Part shown: positions 15,931 through 23,571 of the stretch, one piece after another
Position numbering within the stretch: position 1 is the first letter of the stretch
Layout: each line of letters opens with the position of its first letter
DNA from: Acidisarcina polymorpha
GTDB taxonomy: Bacteria > Acidobacteriota > Terriglobia > Terriglobales > Acidobacteriaceae
Direction of reading: 5' to 3'
Assembly: GCF_003330725.1 (NCBI RefSeq)
Contig: NZ_CP030840.1
Coordinates: 3,410,001-3,474,000, forward strand
Length of the DNA stretch: 64,000 nt
Notes under the pieces: generated by a model
The model's input: the letters and a program-made list of their open reading frames with translations, nothing else
Told to the model about the DNA's origin: nothing
Database searches by the model: none
Translations under genes and position numbers: made by a program

Positions 15931-16607
15931 CCGGCGGCTGTTACTTTGAGCCTCGCGGAGAGCTTCGCCTCTACCAGTCTTACGACGTTTTGATGGACTT
16001 CTTCAATGGGCTGGTCGCCATCGATTACCACCACACGCACAGGTTCCCGCGCGGCAATCTCGTGATACTTGTCGAATACCCGGCGGTAGAAGGCGTTCCC
16101 CTCACGTTCGAAGCGGTTTTCATCGACCTCGCCATTGCGGCTGTTGCGGCGGCGGGCACGTTCGAGAGAGGCTTCAAAGTCGGGCAGCAGGAGGATAGTG
16201 AGGTCGGGCTGCAGATCCCCGCACATGGTTTGATGGAGCGCGAGGACAATCTCGCTGCCCAGCTCGCGGCCACCACCCTGGTAGGCTTCGGTCGAATCAG
16301 TAAAGCGGTCGCAGAGCACGATGTGCCCATTATCGAGCGCGGGCTGAATGACTTCGGCGATCGCCTGGGCACGGTCAGAAAACATCAGACCTAACTCGGT
16401 CAGCGGGGCAAGCCCTTCGGTCTTCGAATCGAGCAGCAGCGCGCGGATGCGGTCGCCGGTCTTGGTTCCTCCGGGCTGACGGGTCACCAGTGGATGCTCG
16501 CCGTGCGCTTCAAGCCAGGTAGTAAGCCGGCGGAGCTGGGTCGTCTTCCCCGAGCCATCAAGACCTTCAAAGGTCAGAAAGAATCCTGAATTCATTTCCG
16601 GAGTCAT
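15927..16607 (-). CDS. tmk: Thymidylate kinase
   Basis: A 226-residue P-loop kinase that phosphorylates dTMP to dTDP. Visible motifs are the P-loop FEGLDGSGKTTQLRRL, the DR(F/Y) base-binding motif CDRFTDSTEAYQGGGRELG, the LID-region arginines RARRRNSRNGEVDENRFE, and the ending VVVIDGDQPIEEV. Length is normal for bacterial enzymes. Its stop overlaps the P450 start (ATGA-type), and it follows lspA after 81 bp. It sits in the minus-strand housekeeping run leading to holB. Confidence 0.96.
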   Translation of the reverse strand: MTPEMNSGFFLTFEGLDGSGKTTQLRRLTTWLEAHGEHPLVTRQPGGTKTGDRIRALLLDSKTEGLAPLTELGLMFSDRAQAIAEVIQPALDNGHIVLCDRFTDSTEAYQGGGRELGSEIVLALHQTMCGDLQPDLTILLLPDFEASLERARRRNSRNGEVDENRFEREGNAFYRRVFDKYHEIAAREPVRVVVIDGDQPIEEVHQNVVRLVEAKLSARLKVTAAG

Positions 16608-16688
16608 ACGGTAAGTCTATCGCTGACGGGGGAAGTGCGGTTCATTTGCTGCGGCCCAGGGCGTACAGAAGAGCCTAGCTCGTCCGTC

Positions 16689-17222
16689 TCAGACGTTCGC
16701 ATCACTGCTTCCCCGCAGGGCTCCAAGAAATAGCAGAATCCCTCCGCAGACGATTGCGGAATCTGCGACGTTGAAGTCGGGCCAGTGGTAGTTCCAGTGA
16801 CCGAGAATGATGTGGACTTCAAGAAAGTCGATGACGGTTCCGTAGACCAGGCGGTCGTAGACGTTGCCGATGGCGCCCCCAAGGATGAGAGCGAGTGCGA
16901 CGGTCGTAGCTGTAAGCTGGCGTCCTAGCTTCAGCAGGAATGCGAAGACCGCGAGTGCGGCGATAATCGAGAAAGCGATCAGCATGATGCGCACCAGCTG
17001 CGGTCTCGATGAGTAAGAGAAGAGGCTGAAGGCCGCGCCATCGTTCAGCACGTGGGAGATGCTGAAGACGCCGGGGATGATAGTGCGCGCGCTTCCCAGC
17101 TCGATATGGTTCGAAACCCAGACCTTCGTGACGCGGTCGAGCAGGATGATGAGGGCGGATAGTCCGAAGAGCAGCGGCAGCTTGCTGGTGCGGCGCGAAG
17201 AGACCAGGGCAGCGGTGCTCAT
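16689..17222 (-). CDS. lspA: Lipoprotein signal peptidase II
   Basis: A 177-residue, four-helix membrane aspartyl protease that removes signal peptides from diacylglyceryl-prolipoproteins. The catalytic aspartates are in GNVYDRLVYGTVIDFLEV and WPDFNVADSAIVCG. The conserved N-terminal helix motif ALIILLDRVTKVWV is also present. I place the start at the ATG at 17222, which overlaps the ileS stop codon (ATGA), instead of a longer in-frame extension that would run into ileS. The ileS-lspA order is widespread in bacteria and indicates co-transcription and translational coupling. Confidence 0.95.
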   Translation of the reverse strand: MSTAALVSSRRTSKLPLLFGLSALIILLDRVTKVWVSNHIELGSARTIIPGVFSISHVLNDGAAFSLFSYSSRPQLVRIMLIAFSIIAALAVFAFLLKLGRQLTATTVALALILGGAIGNVYDRLVYGTVIDFLEVHIILGHWNYHWPDFNVADSAIVCGGILLFLGALRGSSDANV

Positions 17223-20155
17223 TGCGCCACACTCGCGCTTAGTTCCGCATACCCCATTTCGTTCAGAGCATCCTTGCAACGCTCGCACACCGCTGACCAA
17301 GGGCCGTACGAAGCAACACCCGGAATGTATCTCCAGCACCTTTCGCATTTAGCATTCAGGGATCGACCGACTGCCACTTCTACAATGTGCGATCCTTCAT
17401 CTAATTGCTTCAGAGCAATCTCAGATACATTGAAAAGCTCTTCTAACTGACCTTTGTGGTTGCCTACGAAATAGCTCAGCAGTTCGTACTCCTTATCAGA
17501 AGCGCTAAGTTCAACCTTCGCTTCAAGAGCCTTCCCGATTTCCTTCTCGCGTCTGGCAACCTCGAGCTCTTTCAAAACGTCGCCCCGCAGCCTTAGGAGA
17601 CGCGACCAGTCCTCAAGCTTCTCAATGGGCAATCCAAGGTAAGCTTCAGGCACACTGCCTCGAGTAACTTCAGAAGGGTCAGGAAAGTCCGCTAAGTGCA
17701 CGCTCGCCGGCCTGCCCTCGACCTTAGGCATGTAACTCCAGACCTCATCCGCAGTGAAGCTCAGGATAGGGGCGACTAGCCGGACTAATGCGTCGGTGAT
17801 CTTATACAGCGCGGTCTGTGCGGAGAGCCGCTCTTTGCTGGTTGGCGCGAAGGTGTACATCCTATCTTTGAGCACATCGAGATAGAGCGCACTTAGATCG
17901 GCGTTGCAGAATTCGTTGATGGCGTGGAAGATGCGGTTGAACTCGAATTCTTCATACCACTTCAGCACCTTCTCGGTGAGCTCTCGGGTTTTCGCGAGCA
18001 TGTATTGATCGAGCGGCTGGAGCTCTTCGAAGGCCAGCGAATCCTTGGCGGGATCGAAGCCGTGCAGGTTCCCGAGCAGGAAGCGGAAGGTGTTGCGCAG
18101 CTTGCGGTAGATCTCTTCGGCAAGGCGCTTCATCAGGGGGACGCTGGCGACGACGTCTTCGCGATAATCGACCGAAGCTACCCAGAGACGGATGATCTCC
18201 GCGCCGAGTTGGTCGGCGACTTCGCTCGGATAGATGTAGTTGCCGAGCGATTTCGACAAGGCGCGGCCTTGTTCGTCGAGCGTCCAGCCGGGGGTAGTGA
18301 CCATCTTGTAAGGCGCGGCCTGCTTGAGCGCGACCGAGTTGAGCAGCGACGACATGAACCATCCGCGATATTGGTCGTTGCCTTCGAGATAGAGATCGGC
18401 GGGCTGCTGACTCTCGGGCAGCACGGCGTTCCAGCTGCATCCTGACTCGAACCAGACGTCGACGATATCCATCTCTTTGACGAATTCCTCAGCGCCGCAG
18501 CTCGCGCACGTTGTGCCTGGAGGAACGAGTTCGCTGGCTTCGTGGGTGTACCAGGCGTCGGCTCCTTCGCGCTCAAAAAGCGCCACTATTTGGCGATTTA
18601 AGGCGCGATTTTCGACGATTTTTGCGCATTTTTTGCACGCTAGAACGGCAATTGGGACGCCCCAGATGCGCTGCCGGGAGATGCACCAGTCGGGGCGGCT
18701 TTGGACCATGTTCGAAATGCGTTCCTTGCCCCAGGCGGGGTCCCATTTCACTTTGTCGATTTCGGCCAGGGCGAATTGGCGGAAGGTGGCCGGCAACGGG
18801 GAATCGAGATCCTTCGCTTCGCTCAGGATGACAGTTTTCTGCTGGTCGACGTTCCGTTGCGGCATCGGAGTGTCCATGTTGATGAACCACTGCTCGGTGG
18901 CGCGAAAGATGATGGGATTGTGGCAGCGCCAGCAATGCGGGTAGGAGTGATAGATGTCCGACCGGCCCATGAGCGCGCCTCGCGACCTGACCAGCTCGAT
19001 GATGGGGGCGTTGGCGGCGAAGACCCTGAGGCCGTCATATTCCGGCAGCCCGTCGAAGATGCGCCCGGCATCGTCAACCTTGGTTGACTGGTCGAGGCCG
19101 TAGCGGCCGCCGGTATAGAAATCGTCGGCGCCATGGGCGGGCGCGGTATGGACGGCGCCGGTTCCCTGCTCGGTGGTGACGTAGTCGGCGTTGACGCCAA
19201 GGATCTCGCGGTCGAGGAAGGGATGCTGGAAGACGGTCCGATCGAGCTTCGTTCCCTTGAAGCGGGCGATCTCGGTGGCCAGGGGAAGGTTGCAGGCTTC
19301 GCGAGTAGCAGCGGCAAGGGCCTCGGCGACGATGTAGACCTGCCCGTCGAATTCGAGCGCCACGTAGTCCAGTTCTGGATGAAAGGCGACGGCGAGCGAG
19401 GCGGGGAGGGTCCACGGGGTCGTGGTCCAGATGATGGTATTGACGGATTTTCCAGCTAAAGCCGCGTCGATCGCTGCCGGGTCGCTTTTGAGCCCATAGC
19501 GCACGTAGATGCTAGGGCTGGTGTGCATCTCGTACTCGACCTCGGCCTCGGCGAGGGCGGTGCGGTCGTGGATGCACCAGTAGACCGGCTTCAATCCCTT
19601 ATAAACAAAGCCCTGCTCGAAGAATTCGAAGAAGGTCTCGGCGATCTTGGCCTCGTATTCCTTGGACATGGTCAAGTAAGGCCGATCGAACTGGCCGAAG
19701 ACGGCGAGGCGCTGGAACTGTTCGCTTTGCAGGTCGACGTATGTCTGGGCGTATTCACGGCAGGCGCGGCGGACCTCGATGGGCGGCATCTCGAGCTTCT
19801 TGCGGCCGAGCTGTTCGTCGACTTTGATCTCGATGGGCAGACCGTGGCAATCCCAGCCGGGAACGTAAGGGGCATCGTAGCCGGCCATGGTCTTCGATTT
19901 CACGACGAAATCTTTGAGGATCTTGTTCAAGGCGTGGCCGAGATGGATCGCTCCGTTGGCATAGGGCGGCCCGTCGTGGAGGATGTACTGGCCTTTGCTC
20001 GAAGCCTTGCGGGCGGCGCGGATTTGTTGGTAGAGGTCCGATTCCTTCCACGCCTCAAGCCGCTTGGGCTCGTTCTGCGGGAGGTTGGCCTTCATGGGGA
20101 AATCGGTCTTGGGGAGGGTAAGGGTCGCCTTGAGCTCTGGCGGCGGTGCGGACAT
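17219..20155 (-). CDS. ileS: Isoleucyl-tRNA synthetase
   Basis: A 978-residue class Ia synthetase that charges tRNA-Ile. It has the HIGH-type motif in PYANGAIHLGHALNKIL, the editing domain GTGAVHTAPAHGADDF, a KMSKS variant (RALSKSLGNYI), and a C-terminal zinc ribbon (CERCWRYIP ... CERCKDAL). The start is the ATG at 20155, preceded by GGAGATAGA; eight upstream codons have no ribosome site of their own. An unusual feature is a 20-residue extra stretch (TVILSEAKDLDSPLPATFRQ) between about 18780 and 18840. Its DNA is an interspersed palindromic repeat inserted in frame (see separate entry). lspA overlaps the 3' end. Confidence 0.97.
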   Translation of the reverse strand: MSAPPPELKATLTLPKTDFPMKANLPQNEPKRLEAWKESDLYQQIRAARKASSKGQYILHDGPPYANGAIHLGHALNKILKDFVVKSKTMAGYDAPYVPGWDCHGLPIEIKVDEQLGRKKLEMPPIEVRRACREYAQTYVDLQSEQFQRLAVFGQFDRPYLTMSKEYEAKIAETFFEFFEQGFVYKGLKPVYWCIHDRTALAEAEVEYEMHTSPSIYVRYGLKSDPAAIDAALAGKSVNTIIWTTTPWTLPASLAVAFHPELDYVALEFDGQVYIVAEALAAATREACNLPLATEIARFKGTKLDRTVFQHPFLDREILGVNADYVTTEQGTGAVHTAPAHGADDFYTGGRYGLDQSTKVDDAGRIFDGLPEYDGLRVFAANAPIIELVRSRGALMGRSDIYHSYPHCWRCHNPIIFRATEQWFINMDTPMPQRNVDQQKTVILSEAKDLDSPLPATFRQFALAEIDKVKWDPAWGKERISNMVQSRPDWCISRQRIWGVPIAVLACKKCAKIVENRALNRQIVALFEREGADAWYTHEASELVPPGTTCASCGAEEFVKEMDIVDVWFESGCSWNAVLPESQQPADLYLEGNDQYRGWFMSSLLNSVALKQAAPYKMVTTPGWTLDEQGRALSKSLGNYIYPSEVADQLGAEIIRLWVASVDYREDVVASVPLMKRLAEEIYRKLRNTFRFLLGNLHGFDPAKDSLAFEELQPLDQYMLAKTRELTEKVLKWYEEFEFNRIFHAINEFCNADLSALYLDVLKDRMYTFAPTSKERLSAQTALYKITDALVRLVAPILSFTADEVWSYMPKVEGRPASVHLADFPDPSEVTRGSVPEAYLGLPIEKLEDWSRLLRLRGDVLKELEVARREKEIGKALEAKVELSASDKEYELLSYFVGNHKGQLEELFNVSEIALKQLDEGSHIVEVAVGRSLNAKCERCWRYIPGVASYGPWSAVCERCKDALNEMGYAELSASVAQ
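18806..18834 (-). repeat. Short interspersed palindromic repeat inside ileS
   Basis: On the minus strand this reads TGTCATCCTGAGCGAAGCGA followed by AGGATCTCG. The core GAGCGAAGCGAAGGAT is the familiar short repeat whose translations (ILSEAKDL in one direction, HPERSEG in the other) recur in unrelated annotated proteins of Acidobacteriota and other soil bacteria. Here it lies within the ileS reading frame as VILSEAKDL without breaking it. Only one copy was noticed in this window. Confidence 0.7.
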
Positions 20156-20534
20156 TCTATCTCCTAGCTTCAACCACAAACAGCTTCCGGCGGGACATGC
20201 AAAAAGCAGTGAAATCCGGTGGAAGCGTCAACATCTATTGTATCTTTGAGTAGCGTTCCTCAAACGCCCGTGACTTCTGGCGGATTGAGGCGTCTATTAG
20301 TGCAAGGCAAAGACCGTCCAGAAGATTGGGCTCGAGAGTCTGCCATTTGCATCCCACTTTGAGGTCGCAGATAATGTTCGACGTTGCGTATTCGTTAAGG
20401 AATGCGCCGTTTTTGAACGAGTGGATGAACATTTTCGGGCAACGGTATACAGACAATACGGACAGCGGTCGTCCATAATGGAGTGATGCGCGGAGGGCAC
20501 CGAGGCATCTAGCCTTTCCCCGCCATATCTGTAG
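20156..20534. other. Divergent promoter region ileS/tonB
   Basis: About 380 bp between two divergent genes. A minus-strand frame of 65 codons (20235-20432) has no ribosome-binding site and no recognised motif, so it is not called. Promoters for both genes must lie here but no confident -35/-10 pair was picked out. Confidence 0.35.
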
Positions 20535-21659
20535 ATGAGCCATCAGCTTTTGACACCTCCGGAACTCGATCCCCTTCAATCCGGTAACCGAGGACTGTCC
20601 GCCGGCGAGGATGAACCCCATCTGCTCGTCGAAGCGGAAGGTTCGATGTGGGCCTCGCTGATTGCGAACCTGCGCGACGTTTTTTCCCCGGTCAAGCAGC
20701 CGCCGCTGCAGCTTACCTCGAAACCGATCGAAGACAACCTGATTGTTCGCGAAGAACCGATCTGGAAGACACTCGGCGCGAGCGTACAGGACCTTTTCTT
20801 CCCGCGAAAGCTTCCACCGCTTCAACTTACCTCGCAACCGGTTGCGGTCATCGACCCGATGGCCGGGCAACGGCGGATCGGGCCGGGGATCGCGGCCATT
20901 ATCCTGGTAGTCGGTTCGACGGTGGCGTTACTGTTATGGGTCAACGTCAAAGTCCGAGCGCTGCCTCCCAAGGCGGTGACCAGTGAGGTTGTGGATCTGA
21001 AGCCATATACGCCGATTGCGCCTCCAAAGATGGATCGGATGGGCGGCGGCGGTGGCGGCGGCGATCGCGACCTGGTGCAAGTCTCCAAGGGCAAGCTGCC
21101 AAAACTGGCTAAAGAGCAAATCACGCCTCCGCAGATTATTCGCAATGATCATCCCAAGCTTGCGGTTGAGCCGACGATCGTTATGCCGGAGAATGTGCCG
21201 CTACCGAATGCCAATATGCCGAATCTGGGCTTGCCGACTTCAACCCAGGTGCAATTGGCTTCGAATGGCACGGGAAGCGGCGCCGGCATGGGAAGCGGCA
21301 AAAACGGTGGACTGGGCTCGGGGACGGGCGGCGGCTATGGGCCGGGTTCGGGGGGCGGCACCGGTGGCGGCGTCTATCACGTCGGTGGCGGGGTCTCGCC
21401 TCCGACGGTGCTCTCTTCGGTCGATCCTGAATATTCCGATGAGGCGCGGCGCGCCAAGTACACCGGTATCGTCGTGGTCTCGCTGATCGTCGACCCTCAG
21501 GGCAATCCGCAGCATGTGCGGGTGGTGCGGGCGTTGGGCATGGGGCTGGATGAGAAAGCGGTCGAGGCCGTCCGGCAGTACAAGTTCAAGCCGGCGATGT
21601 TCCAGGGCAAGGCGGTTCCGGTCGAAGTGAATATTGAGGTGAACTTCCAGATTTATTGA
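20535..21659 (+). CDS. Energy transducer TonB with duplicated cytoplasmic motif
   Basis: A 374-residue TonB-family protein. A cytoplasmic region (1-115) carries two near-identical motifs (WASLIANLRDVFSPVKQPPLQLTS and WKTLGASVQDLFFPRKLPPLQLTS). A single transmembrane helix follows (about 119-138: GIAAIILVVGSTVALLLWV), then a periplasmic Pro- and Gly-rich linker including an approximately 50-residue Gly/Ser-rich stretch (about 245-290). The C-terminal TonB domain (about 295-374) has DPEYSDEARRAKYTGIVVVSLIVD and AVRQYKFKPAMFQGKAVPVEV. It transmits proton-motive force to outer-membrane receptors such as the one at 55-58 kb. No exbB/exbD is adjacent. Confidence 0.9.
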   Translation: MSHQLLTPPELDPLQSGNRGLSAGEDEPHLLVEAEGSMWASLIANLRDVFSPVKQPPLQLTSKPIEDNLIVREEPIWKTLGASVQDLFFPRKLPPLQLTSQPVAVIDPMAGQRRIGPGIAAIILVVGSTVALLLWVNVKVRALPPKAVTSEVVDLKPYTPIAPPKMDRMGGGGGGGDRDLVQVSKGKLPKLAKEQITPPQIIRNDHPKLAVEPTIVMPENVPLPNANMPNLGLPTSTQVQLASNGTGSGAGMGSGKNGGLGSGTGGGYGPGSGGGTGGGVYHVGGGVSPPTVLSSVDPEYSDEARRAKYTGIVVVSLIVDPQGNPQHVRVVRALGMGLDEKAVEAVRQYKFKPAMFQGKAVPVEVNIEVNFQIY

Positions 21660-21909
21660 TCTTGGACTTGCCCGTCGTATTCGCGGGTGGAGTTGGGCGT
21701 GTGTTCGTCCGCCTGCAATGGCTATCCCATTCAAGCCGATGCGGCTTAATGGGACACCTTCAACTCTAGCCGCTTGGCTTGAATGGGCGTACGCACCCGC
21801 TCGGGTGCTTTGGCTGGATTTTCTTTACAGGGGATGGAAGGCCGGGTTAGAGTTTCGGGGCGGTGCCTGGTTCGCCCGGACACGCTGCCAACCCCAAGGA
21901 GAAATTCTG

Positions 21910-22800
21910 ATGCCGTTCCGCTCTCTGGCGCGCGCCATTGCCATGTTGTCCCTAGCTGCTTTCGGTAGTTTGGCAGCCCATGCCTATGATTCGATTGTCG
22001 TTTTCGGCGACAGTTATAACGATGTTGGGAACATCTATGCGGCCTCTACGGCGCTCCACAACCCGTATCCTCCGGCGCCTTACTATAAGGGCCGCTTTTC
22101 GAATGGGCCGATCTGGGTCGAACACATTGCCAGCGATTGGGGCTTGCCGATTACGCCCTCTCTGCTGGGGGGAACAGACTTCGCCTTTGGCGGAGCGGAG
22201 TTGCTGAAACCAGTGGTCGTCGAAGGCTTGCCGATCCCGAGTGTTCCGATGCAGGTCGATGCTTACCTGGCTTTGAACCACGGCAAGGCGGATCCGAACG
22301 CGCTTTATGTGCTCGAGGGCGGGGGTAATGACATCCTGAACGCGACGGAGTTCGATCCCGGCAAGCTGGGATGCGCGATCGCGACCGGAATCTATGAACT
22401 CGAAAAGAAACTGCGCGGGGCGGGGGCGAAGAATTTCCTGGTTCCCGACATGATCAATGTAGGACAGCTTCCGGCGGCGGGTGCGGGGGGCGCTGCTTTC
22501 ATCAAGTTCGCCAGCGATACTTCGATCCATGTGAACTGGGAGCTTGCCGGGCTTCTCGATGCCGATATGAAGCTGCCGGGAATTCACATCTACCGGCTTC
22601 CGGTCTTCCAAACCTTTCTAGCGGTGGGAAATGCGACCACCCACTTCGGCTTTACCAACGTGACGACTCCTTGCTTGAGTGAGACATTGACGGTCTGCAG
22701 CGACCCCGACCATACGCTCTGGTGGGACGCTGAACATCCGACCGCGTTTGGCCACGCGTTCTTTGCGGTGCTGGTCGAGGGTCGCGTTCCCAATCAGTAA
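21910..22800 (+). CDS. Secreted SGNH/GDSL esterase-lipase
   Basis: A 296-residue protein from the ATG at 21910, which has AAGGAGAA just upstream; the open frame extends 64 codons further but without a ribosome site. A signal peptide (LARAIAMLSLAAFGSLAAHA) precedes the GDSL block I with the nucleophile serine (IVVFGDSYNDVGNIY). Further blocks are the glycine in DFAFGGA, the asparagine in LEGGGNDIL, and the C-terminal catalytic pair in WWDAEHPTAFGH (D-x-x-H). It resembles the autotransporter-esterase/thermolabile-hemolysin branch but lacks a beta-barrel, so it is probably periplasmic or secreted. Likely acts on acyl esters of lipids or polysaccharides; substrate unknown. Confidence 0.92.
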   Translation: MPFRSLARAIAMLSLAAFGSLAAHAYDSIVVFGDSYNDVGNIYAASTALHNPYPPAPYYKGRFSNGPIWVEHIASDWGLPITPSLLGGTDFAFGGAELLKPVVVEGLPIPSVPMQVDAYLALNHGKADPNALYVLEGGGNDILNATEFDPGKLGCAIATGIYELEKKLRGAGAKNFLVPDMINVGQLPAAGAGGAAFIKFASDTSIHVNWELAGLLDADMKLPGIHIYRLPVFQTFLAVGNATTHFGFTNVTTPCLSETLTVCSDPDHTLWWDAEHPTAFGHAFFAVLVEGRVPNQ

Positions 22801-22835
22801 TTGGCCCGGGGAGTTAGGAGAAAGGGTGTGGCGGA

Positions 22836-23172
22836 TCAGTCGGCCGCCACACTCCGATTGCGGAGGGCTGCGTCGATTTCTTCGTAGTTATAGGCTTCGT
22901 GGTCGACGGTTGGTATTTCAGTGAAGTTCTCGCGAATCGGCGGGGATGAGGTATGCCACTCGAGACCGGCGGCGTTCCAGGGGTTGTCTCCGGCGATCGA
23001 GCCATAGCGGAGCGACCATACGAGATAGATGGCGACGAGGAAGTATCCCAGGCCCATTGTGGTCCTGGGTGAGCAGCCAGCTTTTCAGGCCATATTCGTC
23101 GTTGAGGTAGTTGCGAGGAGACGGCTTGGCCGGCGCCTCGATGGTTGCCGGAATAGCGGCGAGGGTGCTCAT
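22836..23172 (-). pseudogene. ctaD: Cytochrome c oxidase subunit I remnant with large internal deletion
   Basis: The minus strand starts at an ATG (23172) with an N-terminus typical of acidobacterial CoxA/CtaD (PSPRNYLNDEYGLKSWLLTQDH). Near 23060 it jumps, with a change of frame, to the C-terminal end of the same protein: YFLVAIYLVWSLRYGSIAGD, NPWNAAGLEWHTSSPP and EAYNYEEIDAAL. About 450 residues carrying all heme and copper ligands are missing, so it is non-functional. The intact ends show that this is one gene that lost its middle, not a fusion of two. No other oxidase genes are nearby. Confidence 0.82.
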
Positions 23173-23330
23173 TGCACCCGGTTCTTACTTGTCTCGGCAT
23201 GAGTGACGGCGCGGAAGGCGAGCACGATGAGCGGAGGGCAGTGGGCGCGTGAACCATAACCGGGGCAGGGACCGGCGCAGTTTGGTTTGGATGAGGCGCA
23301 GGAAAGTCCTGCGGGAACGGAATTCATGGC
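23169..23330 (-). CDS. Small Cys-rich hypothetical protein upstream of the oxidase remnant
   Basis: A 53-residue frame whose ATG at 23330 has GGAG nine bases before it. Its stop overlaps the start of the ctaD remnant (ATGA). The product has four cysteines in its first half (SCASSKPNCAGPCPG) and one in AHCPP. No family is recognised. It may be a leftover of the former oxidase operon or chance; the ribosome site and overlap are the only support. Confidence 0.25.
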   Translation of the reverse strand, partial: AMNSVPAGLSCASSKPNCAGPCPGYGSRAHCPPLIVLAFRAVTHAETSKNRVQ

Positions 23331-23541
23331 TTTCTTTCTCCAGAGTCGATTCTGGAGGGTGTCGGGTAATGCTTCTGTGATCTGGGTCACTGGTGTTTAG
23401 CGGCTGAACCTTCGATCCGCTTTGATTTCTGGACGCTTCCGTGTCTGGATTGGGCCGCGTCTTTGGTTTGCGGAGACAAACTTCAATCTTCTTTCCTGGA
23501 ACTGCGAACCGGGAGGCGGTCTCGGCGATTGGCGAACTCTT

Positions 23542-23547
23542 TATAAT
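23542..23547 (+). promoter_or_regulatory. Possible -10 element of uvrA
   Basis: A perfect TATAAT lies 24 bp upstream of the uvrA TTG start. No good -35 hexamer is found at 16-18 bp, and no LexA box could be recognised, so SOS control cannot be claimed from this sequence. Confidence 0.3.
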
Positions 23548-23571
23548 GAGAAGAGCAGGTGAATCCCAGCT

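Noticed and set aside
20235-20870. A 211-codon minus-strand frame overlapping the start of tonB
   Set aside because: It lies opposite a convincing tonB gene for most of its length, has no recognised motif, and its downstream 65-codon part lacks a ribosome-binding site.
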